Shown here piece by piece: positions 8,700 through 16,946 of a DNA stretch of 64,000 nt; position 1 is the stretch's first letter, and each line of letters starts with the position of its first letter. The translations under genes were made by a program, and so were the position numbers. The notes beneath the pieces were generated by a model. The model was not told the DNA's origin and ran no database searches. It worked only from the letters and a program-made list of their open reading frames with translations. Origin of the DNA: Phycisphaeraceae bacterium (GTDB taxonomy: Bacteria; Planctomycetota; Phycisphaerae; Phycisphaerales; SM1A02); assembly GCA_015709595.1 (NCBI GenBank), contig CP054178.1, forward strand, positions 3,415,205-3,479,204. Reading direction: 5' to 3'.

Positions 8700-9917
8700 T
8701 CACGAGCCCCGGTGGTCGAGACAGACAATGTCGCCGTTGCTGTTGCGGACGTAGATGAGCCCGTTGAGCAGCACCGGAGTGGTCCAGTACTGTCCGCCAT
8801 CCAGCACCTTGCGGCGCGACAGTTCACGAAACTCCTCCGGCGTCGCCTCCGCGATGATCAACTCACCCCGACCCGAGAGCAGGATGAGCTTGCCGTCGGC
8901 CAGGATGTGTGCCGCCTTGCCGATGCCGCGCACGCTCCACTTCTCGTTGCCCTGCAGGTCGATGCACTTGAAGACCGAATCGTCGTAGCCGTACAGATGA
9001 TCCTGCCACAGCGTGACGGCGTTCATGTGCGTGCGCATGATCTTGCTCGTCCACAGCGGCTTGAGGTCGCTGCCTGCGTGCTCCAGCAAGGCGCAGCCGT
9101 GGTTGTACCCGGAGGAGATGAAGACCTTGTTGCCCGTCACCACGGGATGGGCGGCGTTGACGTAGGGCTGAATGCTCCATTCAAACACCGCGATCTGCGA
9201 CCCGTCCTTCTGCGCGATCAGCACCAGGCCGGTGCGGTTGAAGATGGCCAGCGCGGGAGTGCCCTGGGCGTCGAACTCGATGGGCGTGGCGTAGGCGTCG
9301 CCGTAGTTCTTCGAGGTCTGCCACACTTCCCTGCCGGTCTTCTTGTCGAAGGCGATCACCTTGCCCACGTTCATGATGACGCGGTCGCCCAGAACAAAGG
9401 GTGCGGTGGAGAACCCCCAGGTCGGGTACGTCAGGTTGTATTCCGCCTTCAGATCCTTCTTCCAGACGACCTTGCCGGTGGCGGCCTCGAAGCAGAAGAA
9501 CTTGCCTTCGCGGTCGGAGAAGTAGACGACATCGCCATCGACTGTCGGCGTGGACAGCGTGCCCCCCCGGTGCGCTCGATTCCAGATGGCAGAGGGGTAT
9601 CGGTGCGTCCAGACTTCCTTGCCGGTCAGGGCGTCCAGACAGTAAATCACGTCCTCTTCCTTCGCCTCGTCGTAGCCCAGCGTGTAGAGCCGCCCGTCGG
9701 CGATCGAGAGCCCGGAGTACCCGAGCCCCACGTTCTTTGACCACACCGGCTCCGATTTGCCCTCGACGGACCACCCCGTCTCGTTGGAGATGCCCGTCCG
9801 ATCCGGTCCGCGGAACTGGTTCCACGCCCGGTCAGCGTCGCCCTCGGCGGCCGCCGCCCCCGCCCAACCCAGACAACTGACCGCCACGATCATGGAACGC
9901 CACGTGAGATGTCGCAT
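8700..9917 (-). CDS. secreted PQQ-like beta-propeller protein, paralogue B (405 aa)
   Basis: Start at 9917 (MRHLTWRSM), with AGGAG about 8 bases upstream (CAGGAGTTCCC then ATG); the frame runs open to 10145 but that part is not protein-like. Signal peptide to about residue 24 (GWAGAAAAEG). The mature protein opens NQFRGPDRTGIS and parallels paralogue A blade by blade (CLDALTGKEVW, CFEAATGKVVW, AFDKKTGREVW). Only about 50 bases separate the two genes, consistent with local tandem duplication. Putative periplasmic propeller; function unknown. Confidence 0.85.
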   Translation of the reverse strand: MRHLTWRSMIVAVSCLGWAGAAAAEGDADRAWNQFRGPDRTGISNETGWSVEGKSEPVWSKNVGLGYSGLSIADGRLYTLGYDEAKEEDVIYCLDALTGKEVWTHRYPSAIWNRAHRGGTLSTPTVDGDVVYFSDREGKFFCFEAATGKVVWKKDLKAEYNLTYPTWGFSTAPFVLGDRVIMNVGKVIAFDKKTGREVWQTSKNYGDAYATPIEFDAQGTPALAIFNRTGLVLIAQKDGSQIAVFEWSIQPYVNAAHPVVTGNKVFISSGYNHGCALLEHAGSDLKPLWTSKIMRTHMNAVTLWQDHLYGYDDSVFKCIDLQGNEKWSVRGIGKAAHILADGKLILLSGRGELIIAEATPEEFRELSRRKVLDGGQYWTTPVLLNGLIYVRNSNGDIVCLDHRGS

Positions 9918-9963
9918 GGGAACTCCTGTGGAACGCTGACGACCGAACCCTGAAAACCCCGGA

Positions 9964-10034
9964 TGCCGGTCGTGAAGGTCGCCCGGCGGTCCGACCATTC
10001 TACTGACTGGACCGTAGAAGGGTGCCGGTCGTGA
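9964..10034. repeat. 12-bp direct repeat upstream of the propeller pair
   Basis: TGCCGGTCGTGA occurs at 9964-9975 and again at 10023-10034, 59 bases apart, in the 253-bp gap between the tonB stop and the propeller start. Such spacing could mark operator half-sites for the propeller/receptor transcript, but two copies of a 12-mer in GC-rich DNA is weak evidence. A TAGAAT hexamer on the minus strand lies between the copies without a convincing -35. Confidence 0.25.
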
Positions 10035-10170
10035 GGTGTCCCGAACAAATCCAAGAAACGAGAGACATGCGGGAATAGTCCGGCGCTCCAACCGAGGGAG
10101 CACCACCGCGCGACGCGGCGCGTCACGCCACCCAGCGCGCCGCACTGCGGACCACCCAGCATTGGACGCC

Positions 10171-11049
10171 TCAGTCGCCCACTCGTTCCAAGCGGAAGAT
10201 CACCGGGGCCTCGATCCAGGAAACCTCGCTGACGCCCCCGCGGGTGGCCGGCCTGAAGCGCCAGCGCCTGACGGATGCGATCGCGGCCTCATCGAGCACC
10301 TCGTGTCCGCTTGACTGGAGCAGTTCAACGCGCCCCGCCGTGCCATCCGCCAGCACCTCGATGCGCAGCTCCACCACGCCGGAGTACCCCCGACGGCGTG
10401 CGACCGTCGGATACACGGGCGGCTCATTGCGGATGACGACGGCGGGTGTCGGCGACGCGGCGACCGCTCCACCCGCTGATTCACGCAATGGTGGCGACGG
10501 CGCCTGGACAGGAGTCGTCTCGCGCCGGTTCGCCTCCGTCGGCAGATCGCCTGGCGATACGGGCGTTGGCTCGACTGCTTCCGGCGACGTCGCCTCGTCC
10601 CGTACCGGCGATCCCGCCCCGCGGACCACCAGCCACGAGCGAACATCCCGCACCAGCGTCGCCACGCATGCCGCGGCCCACGCCTGCGCCGCCGCGACCT
10701 GTTCCCGAATCTCCTCCGAAGCACGCTGCGCCTGGGCGAGCGCCGGAGCGATGCCGCGAATCACATCCACTCGCTCGACCGCGTCCATCGGTTCCGCCAC
10801 GGGTTCCACTTCCGACGCTGCCGCCTCTTCGGACGCCGCGTCGGCCGGGTCCGCCCCGTGCTCGGTGGCCACGGTGTGGGATTCAGGTGCGGGTGACGCC
10901 CACCTCGCAGCCGAGATGGTTACCGGCGTGACCGTGACGCCCCCCAGGTCAACGCGGGCCGCGTTGACCGGCCCCACGCGCAGCAACAGCGCCGCCCCCA
11001 CGTGGGCGAGGATCGCCAGCCCCCCCGCAAGAGCCAGGTCGCGCGTCAT
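10171..11049 (-). CDS. tonB: TonB family energy transducer (292 aa)
   Basis: One N-terminal membrane helix (about residues 5-24, LALAGGLAILAHVGAALLL), a long periplasmic Ala/Glu/Pro-rich linker, and a C-terminal TonB domain about residues 205-290: RNEPPVYPTVARRRGYSG, VELRIEVLADG, SSGHEVLDEAAIASVRRWRFRPA. This domain contacts the TonB box of outer-membrane receptors and transmits proton-motive energy. Its ATG overlaps the exbD stop by 4 bases. With exbB and exbD upstream and a TonB-dependent receptor downstream, this is a full energised import unit. The linker is less Pro-Lys rich than in E. coli TonB. Confidence 0.93.
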   Translation of the reverse strand: MTRDLALAGGLAILAHVGAALLLRVGPVNAARVDLGGVTVTPVTISAARWASPAPESHTVATEHGADPADAASEEAAASEVEPVAEPMDAVERVDVIRGIAPALAQAQRASEEIREQVAAAQAWAAACVATLVRDVRSWLVVRGAGSPVRDEATSPEAVEPTPVSPGDLPTEANRRETTPVQAPSPPLRESAGGAVAASPTPAVVIRNEPPVYPTVARRRGYSGVVELRIEVLADGTAGRVELLQSSGHEVLDEAAIASVRRWRFRPATRGGVSEVSWIEAPVIFRLERVGD

Positions 11050-11462
11050 GGCGTTTCTTCCCTGGCAAGGATAAGCACCTGCTCGATCTCCCGCCGCCGC
11101 AGCAGGTCGAGCACCTCCACCACCCGCCCGTGACGCGCCCCGGCGTCGCCGTTGATGACCACGCGAGGCGTCGGCAGTTCAGCCAGCGCCGCGTCCAGCG
11201 CCGCTGCGATCGTCTCTGGCGTCACGTGCTGGTCGTTCACCTGCATTTCGCCCGATTCGCCGATGGTGATGACCACCGCCTCGTCGCGGTTGATGACGGT
11301 GGCCCCGGCGCTGGCGCCCGGAAGCCGGACGATCATTCCGCGCTGTACGGTCATCGCCAGCATGGAGTAGATGAAGAACACCAGCAGAATGAAGATGCAG
11401 TCGAGGATGGGGATCATCTCGACCCTGGCCCGGCGCCGCAGAATGGGCGCATCAATCCGCAC
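11046..11462 (-). CDS. exbD: ExbD/TolR family biopolymer transport protein
   Basis: 138 residues: short cytoplasmic N-terminus, a single membrane helix about residues 16-38 containing the conserved proton-relay Asp (IPILDCIFILLVFF), then a periplasmic ExbD/TolR domain (VITIGESGEMQVNDQHV, PRVVINGDAGARHGRVVEVLDLL). The start overlaps the end of exbB by 11 bases and the stop overlaps tonB by 4. ExbD with ExbB forms the proton channel powering TonB. Confidence 0.93.
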   Translation of the reverse strand: MRIDAPILRRRARVEMIPILDCIFILLVFFIYSMLAMTVQRGMIVRLPGASAGATVINRDEAVVITIGESGEMQVNDQHVTPETIAAALDAALAELPTPRVVINGDAGARHGRVVEVLDLLRRREIEQVLILAREETP

Positions 11463-12069
11463 GAGTGGTCCTCCCGGTGCGGAACGTGATCTCGAAACTG
11501 GTCAGATGACCTTCCAGTTCGCCCACGGCCCGCTCGAGCCGCGCCGTGAAGTAGTTGTACGGCACGAGCGACAGCATCGCGACCACCAGCCCCGCGGCGG
11601 TGGTAAGCAGGGCCTCGGCGATGCCCCCCGTGACTGCCACCGGGTTGTCGATGCGGCCGCCGCCCAGCACCTCGAACGTGGCGATGATGCCCAGCACGGT
11701 GCCGAGAATCCCCAGCAGCGGCGCCAGCGTGATGATGGTGTCGTGGATGCGCAGGTAGCGGCTCATGCGCCGGATTTCCTCGTTTGCCCCCATTCGAAGC
11801 GCCGCCTCCAGCGATTCCTGCGGATGCTCGAAGGCATACCGACACACCCGAACCGCGGCGTCACGCGAGCCAGCGCAGAGCGACGCGGCCTCGTCGCGCT
11901 GGCCTTGCGCCACCAGGGCGCGCACGCGATCAAACAGGGAGGCATCCTGCTCGCGCCGGAAACGCATCCAGAAGATCATGCGCTCGATGGTGATCGTCAC
12001 CGACACCACCGAGCACGCGATCAATGCGTACATCAGCGGCCCGCCCTGGTGAATCCAGTCCAATCCCAT
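11452..12069 (-). CDS. exbB: ExbB/MotA/TolQ family proton channel
   Basis: 205 residues with three membrane helices (about 10-30, 100-125 and 140-165). The conserved region APLLGILGTVLGIIATFE and the following GGIAEALLTTAAGLVVAMLSLVPYNYF are hallmark MotA/TolQ/ExbB motifs. It is first of the exbB-exbD-tonB set; no clear ribosome site precedes the ATG. The 208-bp region upstream separates it from the haem protein gene and contains a long inverted repeat. Confidence 0.94.
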   Translation of the reverse strand: MGLDWIHQGGPLMYALIACSVVSVTITIERMIFWMRFRREQDASLFDRVRALVAQGQRDEAASLCAGSRDAAVRVCRYAFEHPQESLEAALRMGANEEIRRMSRYLRIHDTIITLAPLLGILGTVLGIIATFEVLGGGRIDNPVAVTGGIAEALLTTAAGLVVAMLSLVPYNYFTARLERAVGELEGHLTSFEITFRTGRTTRAD

Positions 12070-12080
12070 GTTTCAAACCC

Positions 12081-12273
12081 GAAGTCCACCGATGAACACG
12101 GATGGGCACAGATGAAGTCAAGACAGTCAGACTCAGAGTACGACCAGCACAGGACGTTGATTGCTGCGGTTCAAACAGAAACTGATCCTACACGCCCGCC
12201 GATCACTTGGTGAACGCGACGAAACGCCCCTTACCTTTCATCCCCGTCCATCCGTGTCAATCTGTGGACTCTC
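12081..12273. repeat. long imperfect inverted repeat (about 36-bp arms) between haem-protein gene and exbB
   Basis: The arm at 12081-12116 (begins GAAGTCCACCGATGAACACG) is closely matched by the reverse complement of 12236-12273 (which reads AGAGTCCACAGATTGACACG). Both contain the core ACACGGATGG. The arms bracket about 119 bases of non-coding DNA. Short dispersed palindromic elements with an ACACGGATGG core occur in intergenic DNA of many environmental bacteria; here two oppositely oriented copies form a REPIN- or MITE-like unit. Nothing else in the window matches by eye. It may act as an mRNA hairpin between the two transcription units. Confidence 0.6.
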
Positions 12274-12277
12274 CTGC

Positions 12278-14818
12278 TTACTGATCCACACTCCGTAACT
12301 CCGCAACCGTCCACGGATCCACCCGATCGGCTGTCGCCTGCCGCACCTGACGTACCAGTTCGGGCGGGACAGGATCCGCCGCGTTGCCCCACGAACGGCG
12401 AATGAAGGTCAGAATCTGGGCGATCTGCTCGTCCCCGCCCGCTGGGGAGCGGGGCATGTCGCCGTTGAAGGTCATTCCGTCCACCTCAAGTGGTCCGCGC
12501 AGCCCATGCAGCATGATGCGGATCAGCCGCTCGGGCGGGCCCAGCACCCATTCCGTCCCCACCAGCGAGGGCGCCACGCCCGGCTGACCCCGTCCGTTTT
12601 CCTGATGGCAGGAGAAGCAGAAGGCGTCGTACAGTCGCTGGCCCTTGCGGAACGTTTCGTTCTCCTGCGGCGTCAGCAGGCGAGCGCGGGGCTGCTCATT
12701 GTGACCCGGCCAGGAAAGCCGCTGGTGTATCCGCCCGGCGAGCGCCGCCAGCTCATCCGACCCCTCGCGCAGCGCGACCCACCCGCGCGGCTCACTGGCC
12801 AGAACGAGCGTCTTCGGGTACGAGGTGTCCAGCCGCTGCGCCGCCGCCACGCGCGACAGCAGCGACTGCCGCGCCCACAGCGGGTTGGCGGGGTCGGCGG
12901 CTTCCTCGATCAGGCGCGTGACGGCCGTGGCGTCGTTGGCGCGGAAGATGCAGTCCGCCAGCGTGGACACGGCTTCGCCAAGGCCCGCGCGTCGCATCTG
13001 CCATGTGGAGTCGGCGAGCAGTCGCGTCAGGAACGGGCGCTCCCGCCCCGCCAGACCGGAGAAGACCGCCGAGCGCATGCGCCGGTCGGCCGCGTTGGCG
13101 TTGAGCGCCTCGTGCAGCGCTGCGGTGGCGGGCTCATCGGTCCGCGCCCCGATCGTCAGCGCCGCTTGCACTCGCACCAGGGGCGATTCGTCCTTGAGCA
13201 GCGCCACCGCCCGACCGAAGCATTCATCATCAAGGATGTCGGATTCAAGCAGACGCAGCGCGTGAACGCGAATCCACGGGTCACCGGACGCCAGCCCGGC
13301 CTGCGCCACCGACGGCGAAAGCATTCCAAGCCCTTCCAGCGTCCACATCGCGTGAATGGCCGCCTGTCGCGACGGCGCATCGAAGGCCGTCCGCTCCAGC
13401 AACGCCGCCGCGTCCTTCGCTCGGCGCTCGACCAGCAGCCGCTGCGCCGTGTCGCGCCTCCAGCCGACGGGGTGCGCCAAATCCGCCACCAACTCGACGG
13501 CTGTCGCCCGTGAGAGCCGAGGGGGCGGACGGTGTTCATACTCCGTCGGCACGATCCGCCAGATTCGCCCCAATCCGATCGGTCGATCCAGTCCCCGCTC
13601 AATGACCTGCTTGCGCAGAAACGTCGTCATAAACACCCGGTGCTGCAGGATGCCCCGATAGAAGTCGGCCACGTAGAGTGCGCCGTCCGGCCCGAAACAC
13701 AGGTTGACCGGACGGAAACGTTCATCCGTGGAAGCGAGGAACTCACGCCCCTCTTCCGCCGGGCGGCCCGTGAGCCGTCCGTCCGGCTCCTCCATCAGCA
13801 CGTACCGCTTGATGAGGTTCGCCGACGGTTCGCAGACGAAGGCGTTGCCTCGGTGCGAAACCGGAAAGACACCGCCCCGCTCGATGGCCGGTCCGCAGGC
13901 GGCGGTCACGCTCACGAGACGGGCGTCGGGCGTGAGAAAGTCCTTCTGATATCCGCGATTGACGCCCGGCGTGGGGCGAATCGGCCACACCCGCATGTCG
14001 TGGACGATGCGCTCATCCACGCCTGTCAAGGCGCCGAGGTTCGGGTTGCGCGAACCGTAGTGAAGCGGAACAAGATCAGCGCGAAGCGGATCGCTGTTGG
14101 GCGAGTAGTAGAAACGTCCCAGGTCATCCATCGCCAGCCCCCACTGGCCGTGGCCGGGCGTGGCTTCCTGGATGAGCATGTCGCCGTCGAACCGATACTG
14201 CCGCGGATGCTGGGACAGATGGAAGCGGTTGTCGATCCCCCGCACCAGCCCGTTGCCCGCATGCTCGGGGTTCGTCAAACCCCCAAGATCGCTGGCGAGC
14301 ACACGAATGTCATCCGCCCGCCCGTCGCCGTCGGTGTCGCGGGCGAAGATCAGGTCCGGCGGCGAGATGATGAGCGCCCCGCCATGCGTCGGCGCCACCG
14401 CGCGGGGCAGTACGAGGTGATCGAGAAACACCTGCCGCCGATCCATGCGCCCGTCGCCGTCGGTGTCCTCCAGCACGGCGATCATGCCCACGGGATCGAG
14501 TTCGCCCTCGCCATCGACGGTGGGCATGAAGCCGCGCATCTCGACGACCCAGAGGCGGCCGTCCTCGTCAAAAGCGAACGCGACCGGATCTTCGACCAGC
14601 GGCTCACGCGCCACCAGTTCCACGCGAAAGCCCGGCTCGAGGACGAACGACGCCAGCGCCTCCTCTGGCGACAGCACTGGCGCGGGTGGAAGTCGCCATG
14701 CTTCGGGCAGCTCCGGCTGCGGTTCGTCGGCCCGGTCGCCGGCCTGGGCGAAGGCGGTGGACGCCACGACCACGGCTGCCAGGGGCCACATCGCGCGAAC
14801 GACGCACCACCCCCTCAC
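12278..14818 (-). CDS. PVC-type haem-binding membrane-bound dehydrogenase (846 aa)
   Basis: I start at GTG 14818, which overlaps the upstream stop by 4 bases (GTGA), has GGGGAG 8 bases upstream and yields a signal peptide (VVRAMWPLAAVVVASTAFAQA). Order: N-terminal beta-propeller, the PVC-type dehydrogenase domain with GFRVELVAREPLVEDPVAFAF and DTDGDGR repeats; HEAT-like helical repeats about residues 430-650 (PLVRVQAALTIGARTDEPA); and a C-terminal cytochrome c segment with the haem motif CFSCH at about 732-736, then GVAPSL and a distal Met-containing DGMTFNGDMP. Known as a planctomycete/verrucomicrobial expansion of unknown substrate, thought to pass electrons through haem. The neighbouring DUF1080 lipoprotein suggests sugar oxidation, by inference. 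Confidence 0.9.
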   Translation of the reverse strand: MRGWCVVRAMWPLAAVVVASTAFAQAGDRADEPQPELPEAWRLPPAPVLSPEEALASFVLEPGFRVELVAREPLVEDPVAFAFDEDGRLWVVEMRGFMPTVDGEGELDPVGMIAVLEDTDGDGRMDRRQVFLDHLVLPRAVAPTHGGALIISPPDLIFARDTDGDGRADDIRVLASDLGGLTNPEHAGNGLVRGIDNRFHLSQHPRQYRFDGDMLIQEATPGHGQWGLAMDDLGRFYYSPNSDPLRADLVPLHYGSRNPNLGALTGVDERIVHDMRVWPIRPTPGVNRGYQKDFLTPDARLVSVTAACGPAIERGGVFPVSHRGNAFVCEPSANLIKRYVLMEEPDGRLTGRPAEEGREFLASTDERFRPVNLCFGPDGALYVADFYRGILQHRVFMTTFLRKQVIERGLDRPIGLGRIWRIVPTEYEHRPPPRLSRATAVELVADLAHPVGWRRDTAQRLLVERRAKDAAALLERTAFDAPSRQAAIHAMWTLEGLGMLSPSVAQAGLASGDPWIRVHALRLLESDILDDECFGRAVALLKDESPLVRVQAALTIGARTDEPATAALHEALNANAADRRMRSAVFSGLAGRERPFLTRLLADSTWQMRRAGLGEAVSTLADCIFRANDATAVTRLIEEAADPANPLWARQSLLSRVAAAQRLDTSYPKTLVLASEPRGWVALREGSDELAALAGRIHQRLSWPGHNEQPRARLLTPQENETFRKGQRLYDAFCFSCHQENGRGQPGVAPSLVGTEWVLGPPERLIRIMLHGLRGPLEVDGMTFNGDMPRSPAGGDEQIAQILTFIRRSWGNAADPVPPELVRQVRQATADRVDPWTVAELRSVDQ

Positions 14819-15507
14819 GGGCTTTGCTCCCCGGACGTTTCGGACAGGTCTGTCAGCACGAGGTTCCGCCATCGGATGCGCCCCGACGCACCCGAATGCA
14901 CCTGAAGGGCGATGAACCCCGAAGCGTCGGCATCATCCTCGACATCCACGCACGGCACGCCATTGACCCACGTCTGAATGCGCGGTCCGACCGCCCGGAT
15001 ACGGTACGTGTTCCAATCATGCACCCGGAACGCGGCCCGCGCCGCGGCGTGCTCGTCACGATCCAACGGAACCAGCCAGCCGCGCCGACCTTCGTCGTAC
15101 AGTCCGCCCGACCAGGCGCGGGGCGAGGGGTCGATCTCGCACTGATAGCCGTAGACCTGCCCCGTTCCGTCCTTCTGATGCGAGCGGAACTGGATGCCGC
15201 TGTTGCCCGGCATGTCCAGACGCACTTCGAGCGTCAGGTCGAAATCGGCGTACTCGACGTTGGTGCGAAGGAAGGTGTTGGAGCCGGGCCCGACCTCTCC
15301 CACGATGCAGTCATCCTCCACGCGATAGGTCGCGCCGCCACCGACTCTGGTCCAGCCGTTGAGCGAAGCGCCGTCAAACAGGTGGATCACGCGAGGAACG
15401 GCTCCCGGATGGTCGCGGCTTGCTTCAGCTTCAGAGTGATCGGCGCTCTTCTCCGGCGAGCAGCCGAGCATCGCGGCAAGCACGATGGCCGGAGCGACCA
15501 ACTTCAC
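14815..15507 (-). CDS. DUF1080 (3-keto-disaccharide hydrolase-like) lipoprotein
   Basis: 230 residues from a GTG at 15507 that overlaps the RNase D stop by 4 bases. The N-terminus is a lipoprotein signal with lipobox AMLGC (Cys about residue 16). From about 40 the DUF1080 concanavalin-like fold follows: LFDGASLNGWTRVGG, then FDLTLEVRLDMPGNSGIQFRS, YGYQCEIDP, DWNTYRIRAVG, TWVNGVPCVD, GFIALQVHSG. Some DUF1080 proteins hydrolyse 3-keto-glycosides. It is translationally coupled to the PVC haem protein, and this pairing is common in planctomycetes. Likely envelope-anchored; substrate unknown. Confidence 0.88.
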   Translation of the reverse strand: MKLVAPAIVLAAMLGCSPEKSADHSEAEASRDHPGAVPRVIHLFDGASLNGWTRVGGGATYRVEDDCIVGEVGPGSNTFLRTNVEYADFDLTLEVRLDMPGNSGIQFRSHQKDGTGQVYGYQCEIDPSPRAWSGGLYDEGRRGWLVPLDRDEHAAARAAFRVHDWNTYRIRAVGPRIQTWVNGVPCVDVEDDADASGFIALQVHSGASGRIRWRNLVLTDLSETSGEQSP

Positions 15508-16796
15508 GATTGCCCCCGCGCATCGCCGTCACGGAGCGCGCCATCGAATCGGAACGCCGCCTCGACGCCCTTCGACAGGAAGGTCAGCAGCCACTCCCCG
15601 ATCAGTTCGCGCCGCCAGCCGGCAAGCAGCTCGGAGTCCGGTATCTCGTGTCCCGCGAGGTGAGCCAGAATGATCGGCGCCAGGCGTCGCCGCGTGCCCA
15701 CCAGGGCGGGGTCAACGCCATGCGCGTGGCAACGGGCGCACGTCAGCGACCACAGCCCGTCGATGAGAAACCTTTCGCCAGGCGTCTCTTCGGGGGTCTG
15801 CGTCACTTTCGGCCCCGGCTCGGCGTGGCCGCGGGCGATGGCGTCAAGTATCTCGGCGCCGTGGGCGGCGATGACCGGCCTTGGCAATCCCTTGATGCGG
15901 TCGAGACCGTCCGCGTCCTTCGGATGATCCTGCGCCAGCCGCAGCATCACGTCGTCGCGCAGGAAGGTGCGCGGCGGCAGGTCGTGACGTTCCGCGGCCT
16001 GCTCTCGAAACAGCACCAGTTCACGCAGCGCGCCCACCTCGCGCGGTCGGAACGTGCGGTTGCCGATCAGGCGCGTCAGCACGGACTCCGGATGAAACGA
16101 GAGGTTTTCACGGGAGAAGACAGCGTCGCACTCCGCCCGCGCCCATCGCTCCACGCCTCGCTCGGTCAGCATTTCGCGCATGCGCTGAGCGATGGACGGC
16201 AGAAAGCGCACATCATCCGCCGCGTATCGCCGATGCTGGGCCGACAGCGGGCGCACGTCCCACCGGGTGAAGGTCAGCGCCTTGCCCAGCCGCGTCCCCG
16301 TGAAGGCCTCGACCAGGGCCCGCAGTCCCAGCGGATACGGCATGCCGAGGAACCCCGCCACGATCTGCGTATCGAACACGCTGGCCGGTTCGCGGCCCAG
16401 GTGCCGCACCACCGGCTCCAGATCCTGGGCTCCGGCGTGGACGATCTTCTCAATGGACGGATCAGCCAGCAGATCCCACAGGGCGGACAGCTCAGTCACG
16501 GCCAGCGGATCGATCAGCGCCACGCGATCGCGCGTGGCGATCTGGATCACGCACAGCCGCGGCCAGTACGATTCTTCACCGATGAACTCGGTGTCGTAGG
16601 CGAAGCAGCCGATCTCCCGCACATGGTGGATGAGGGCGGAAAATTCGGCCGGGTCGGTGATCAGCCCATCGGGCTCGCCGTGACCGTGCCCGTGCCCATC
16701 GCCCTGGGCCGTCACTTCGTCGTGGTTGGCGGCGCGCCGCGATCCGCGGCGTCCCCGGAGCGCGTGTCGAAGTGTCTTGTGCGGAGGGCGTGACAC
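15504..16796 (-). CDS. rnd: ribonuclease D-like 3'-5' exonuclease with HRDC-like region
   Basis: DEDDy exonuclease motifs are visible: AYDTEFIGE (Asp68, Glu70), HAGAQDLEPVVRHLG (Asp125) and YAADDVRFLP (Tyr191, Asp195). An HRDC-like helical part follows about residues 235-320 (LRELVLFREQAAERHDLPPRTFLRDD). RNase D trims tRNA 3' ends. The start is uncertain: GTG 16796 lacks a ribosome site and adds about 27 basic residues plus a GHGHGHGE stretch; a start at a GTG about 27 codons later is possible. The gene begins only 17 bases after the 3' end of tRNA-Arg on the same strand, so tRNA and enzyme may share a transcript. The C-terminal 110 residues are unusual. Confidence 0.85.
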   Translation of the reverse strand: MSRPPHKTLRHALRGRRGSRRAANHDEVTAQGDGHGHGHGEPDGLITDPAEFSALIHHVREIGCFAYDTEFIGEESYWPRLCVIQIATRDRVALIDPLAVTELSALWDLLADPSIEKIVHAGAQDLEPVVRHLGREPASVFDTQIVAGFLGMPYPLGLRALVEAFTGTRLGKALTFTRWDVRPLSAQHRRYAADDVRFLPSIAQRMREMLTERGVERWARAECDAVFSRENLSFHPESVLTRLIGNRTFRPREVGALRELVLFREQAAERHDLPPRTFLRDDVMLRLAQDHPKDADGLDRIKGLPRPVIAAHGAEILDAIARGHAEPGPKVTQTPEETPGERFLIDGLWSLTCARCHAHGVDPALVGTRRRLAPIILAHLAGHEIPDSELLAGWRRELIGEWLLTFLSKGVEAAFRFDGALRDGDARGQS

Positions 16797-16813
16797 GGGA
16801 AGGGTTCGAAGAG

Positions 16814-16887
16814 CGCCCCAGAGAGGATTCGAACCTCTGACCTGCCGCTTAGAAGGCGGCTGCTCTGTCCAACTGAGCTACCGGGGC
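16814..16887 (-). tRNA. tRNA-Arg (anticodon TCT)
   Basis: Read on the minus strand the 74 nt fold as a cloverleaf: acceptor GCCCCGG pairs with CTGGGGC (one G.T), D arm GCTC/GAGC, anticodon stem GCCGC/GCGGC with loop CTTCTAA (anticodon TCT), T arm AGAGG/CCTCT with loop TTCGAAT. The discriminator base is G and the CCA is not encoded. It reads AGA/AGG arginine codons, rare in this GC-rich genome. Confidence 0.96.
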
Positions 16888-16946
16888 TGACGCGGATTGT
16901 AGCCCGCCCCCGCGCGGCTCCGTGACGATCGCAACCGCAACAACGG

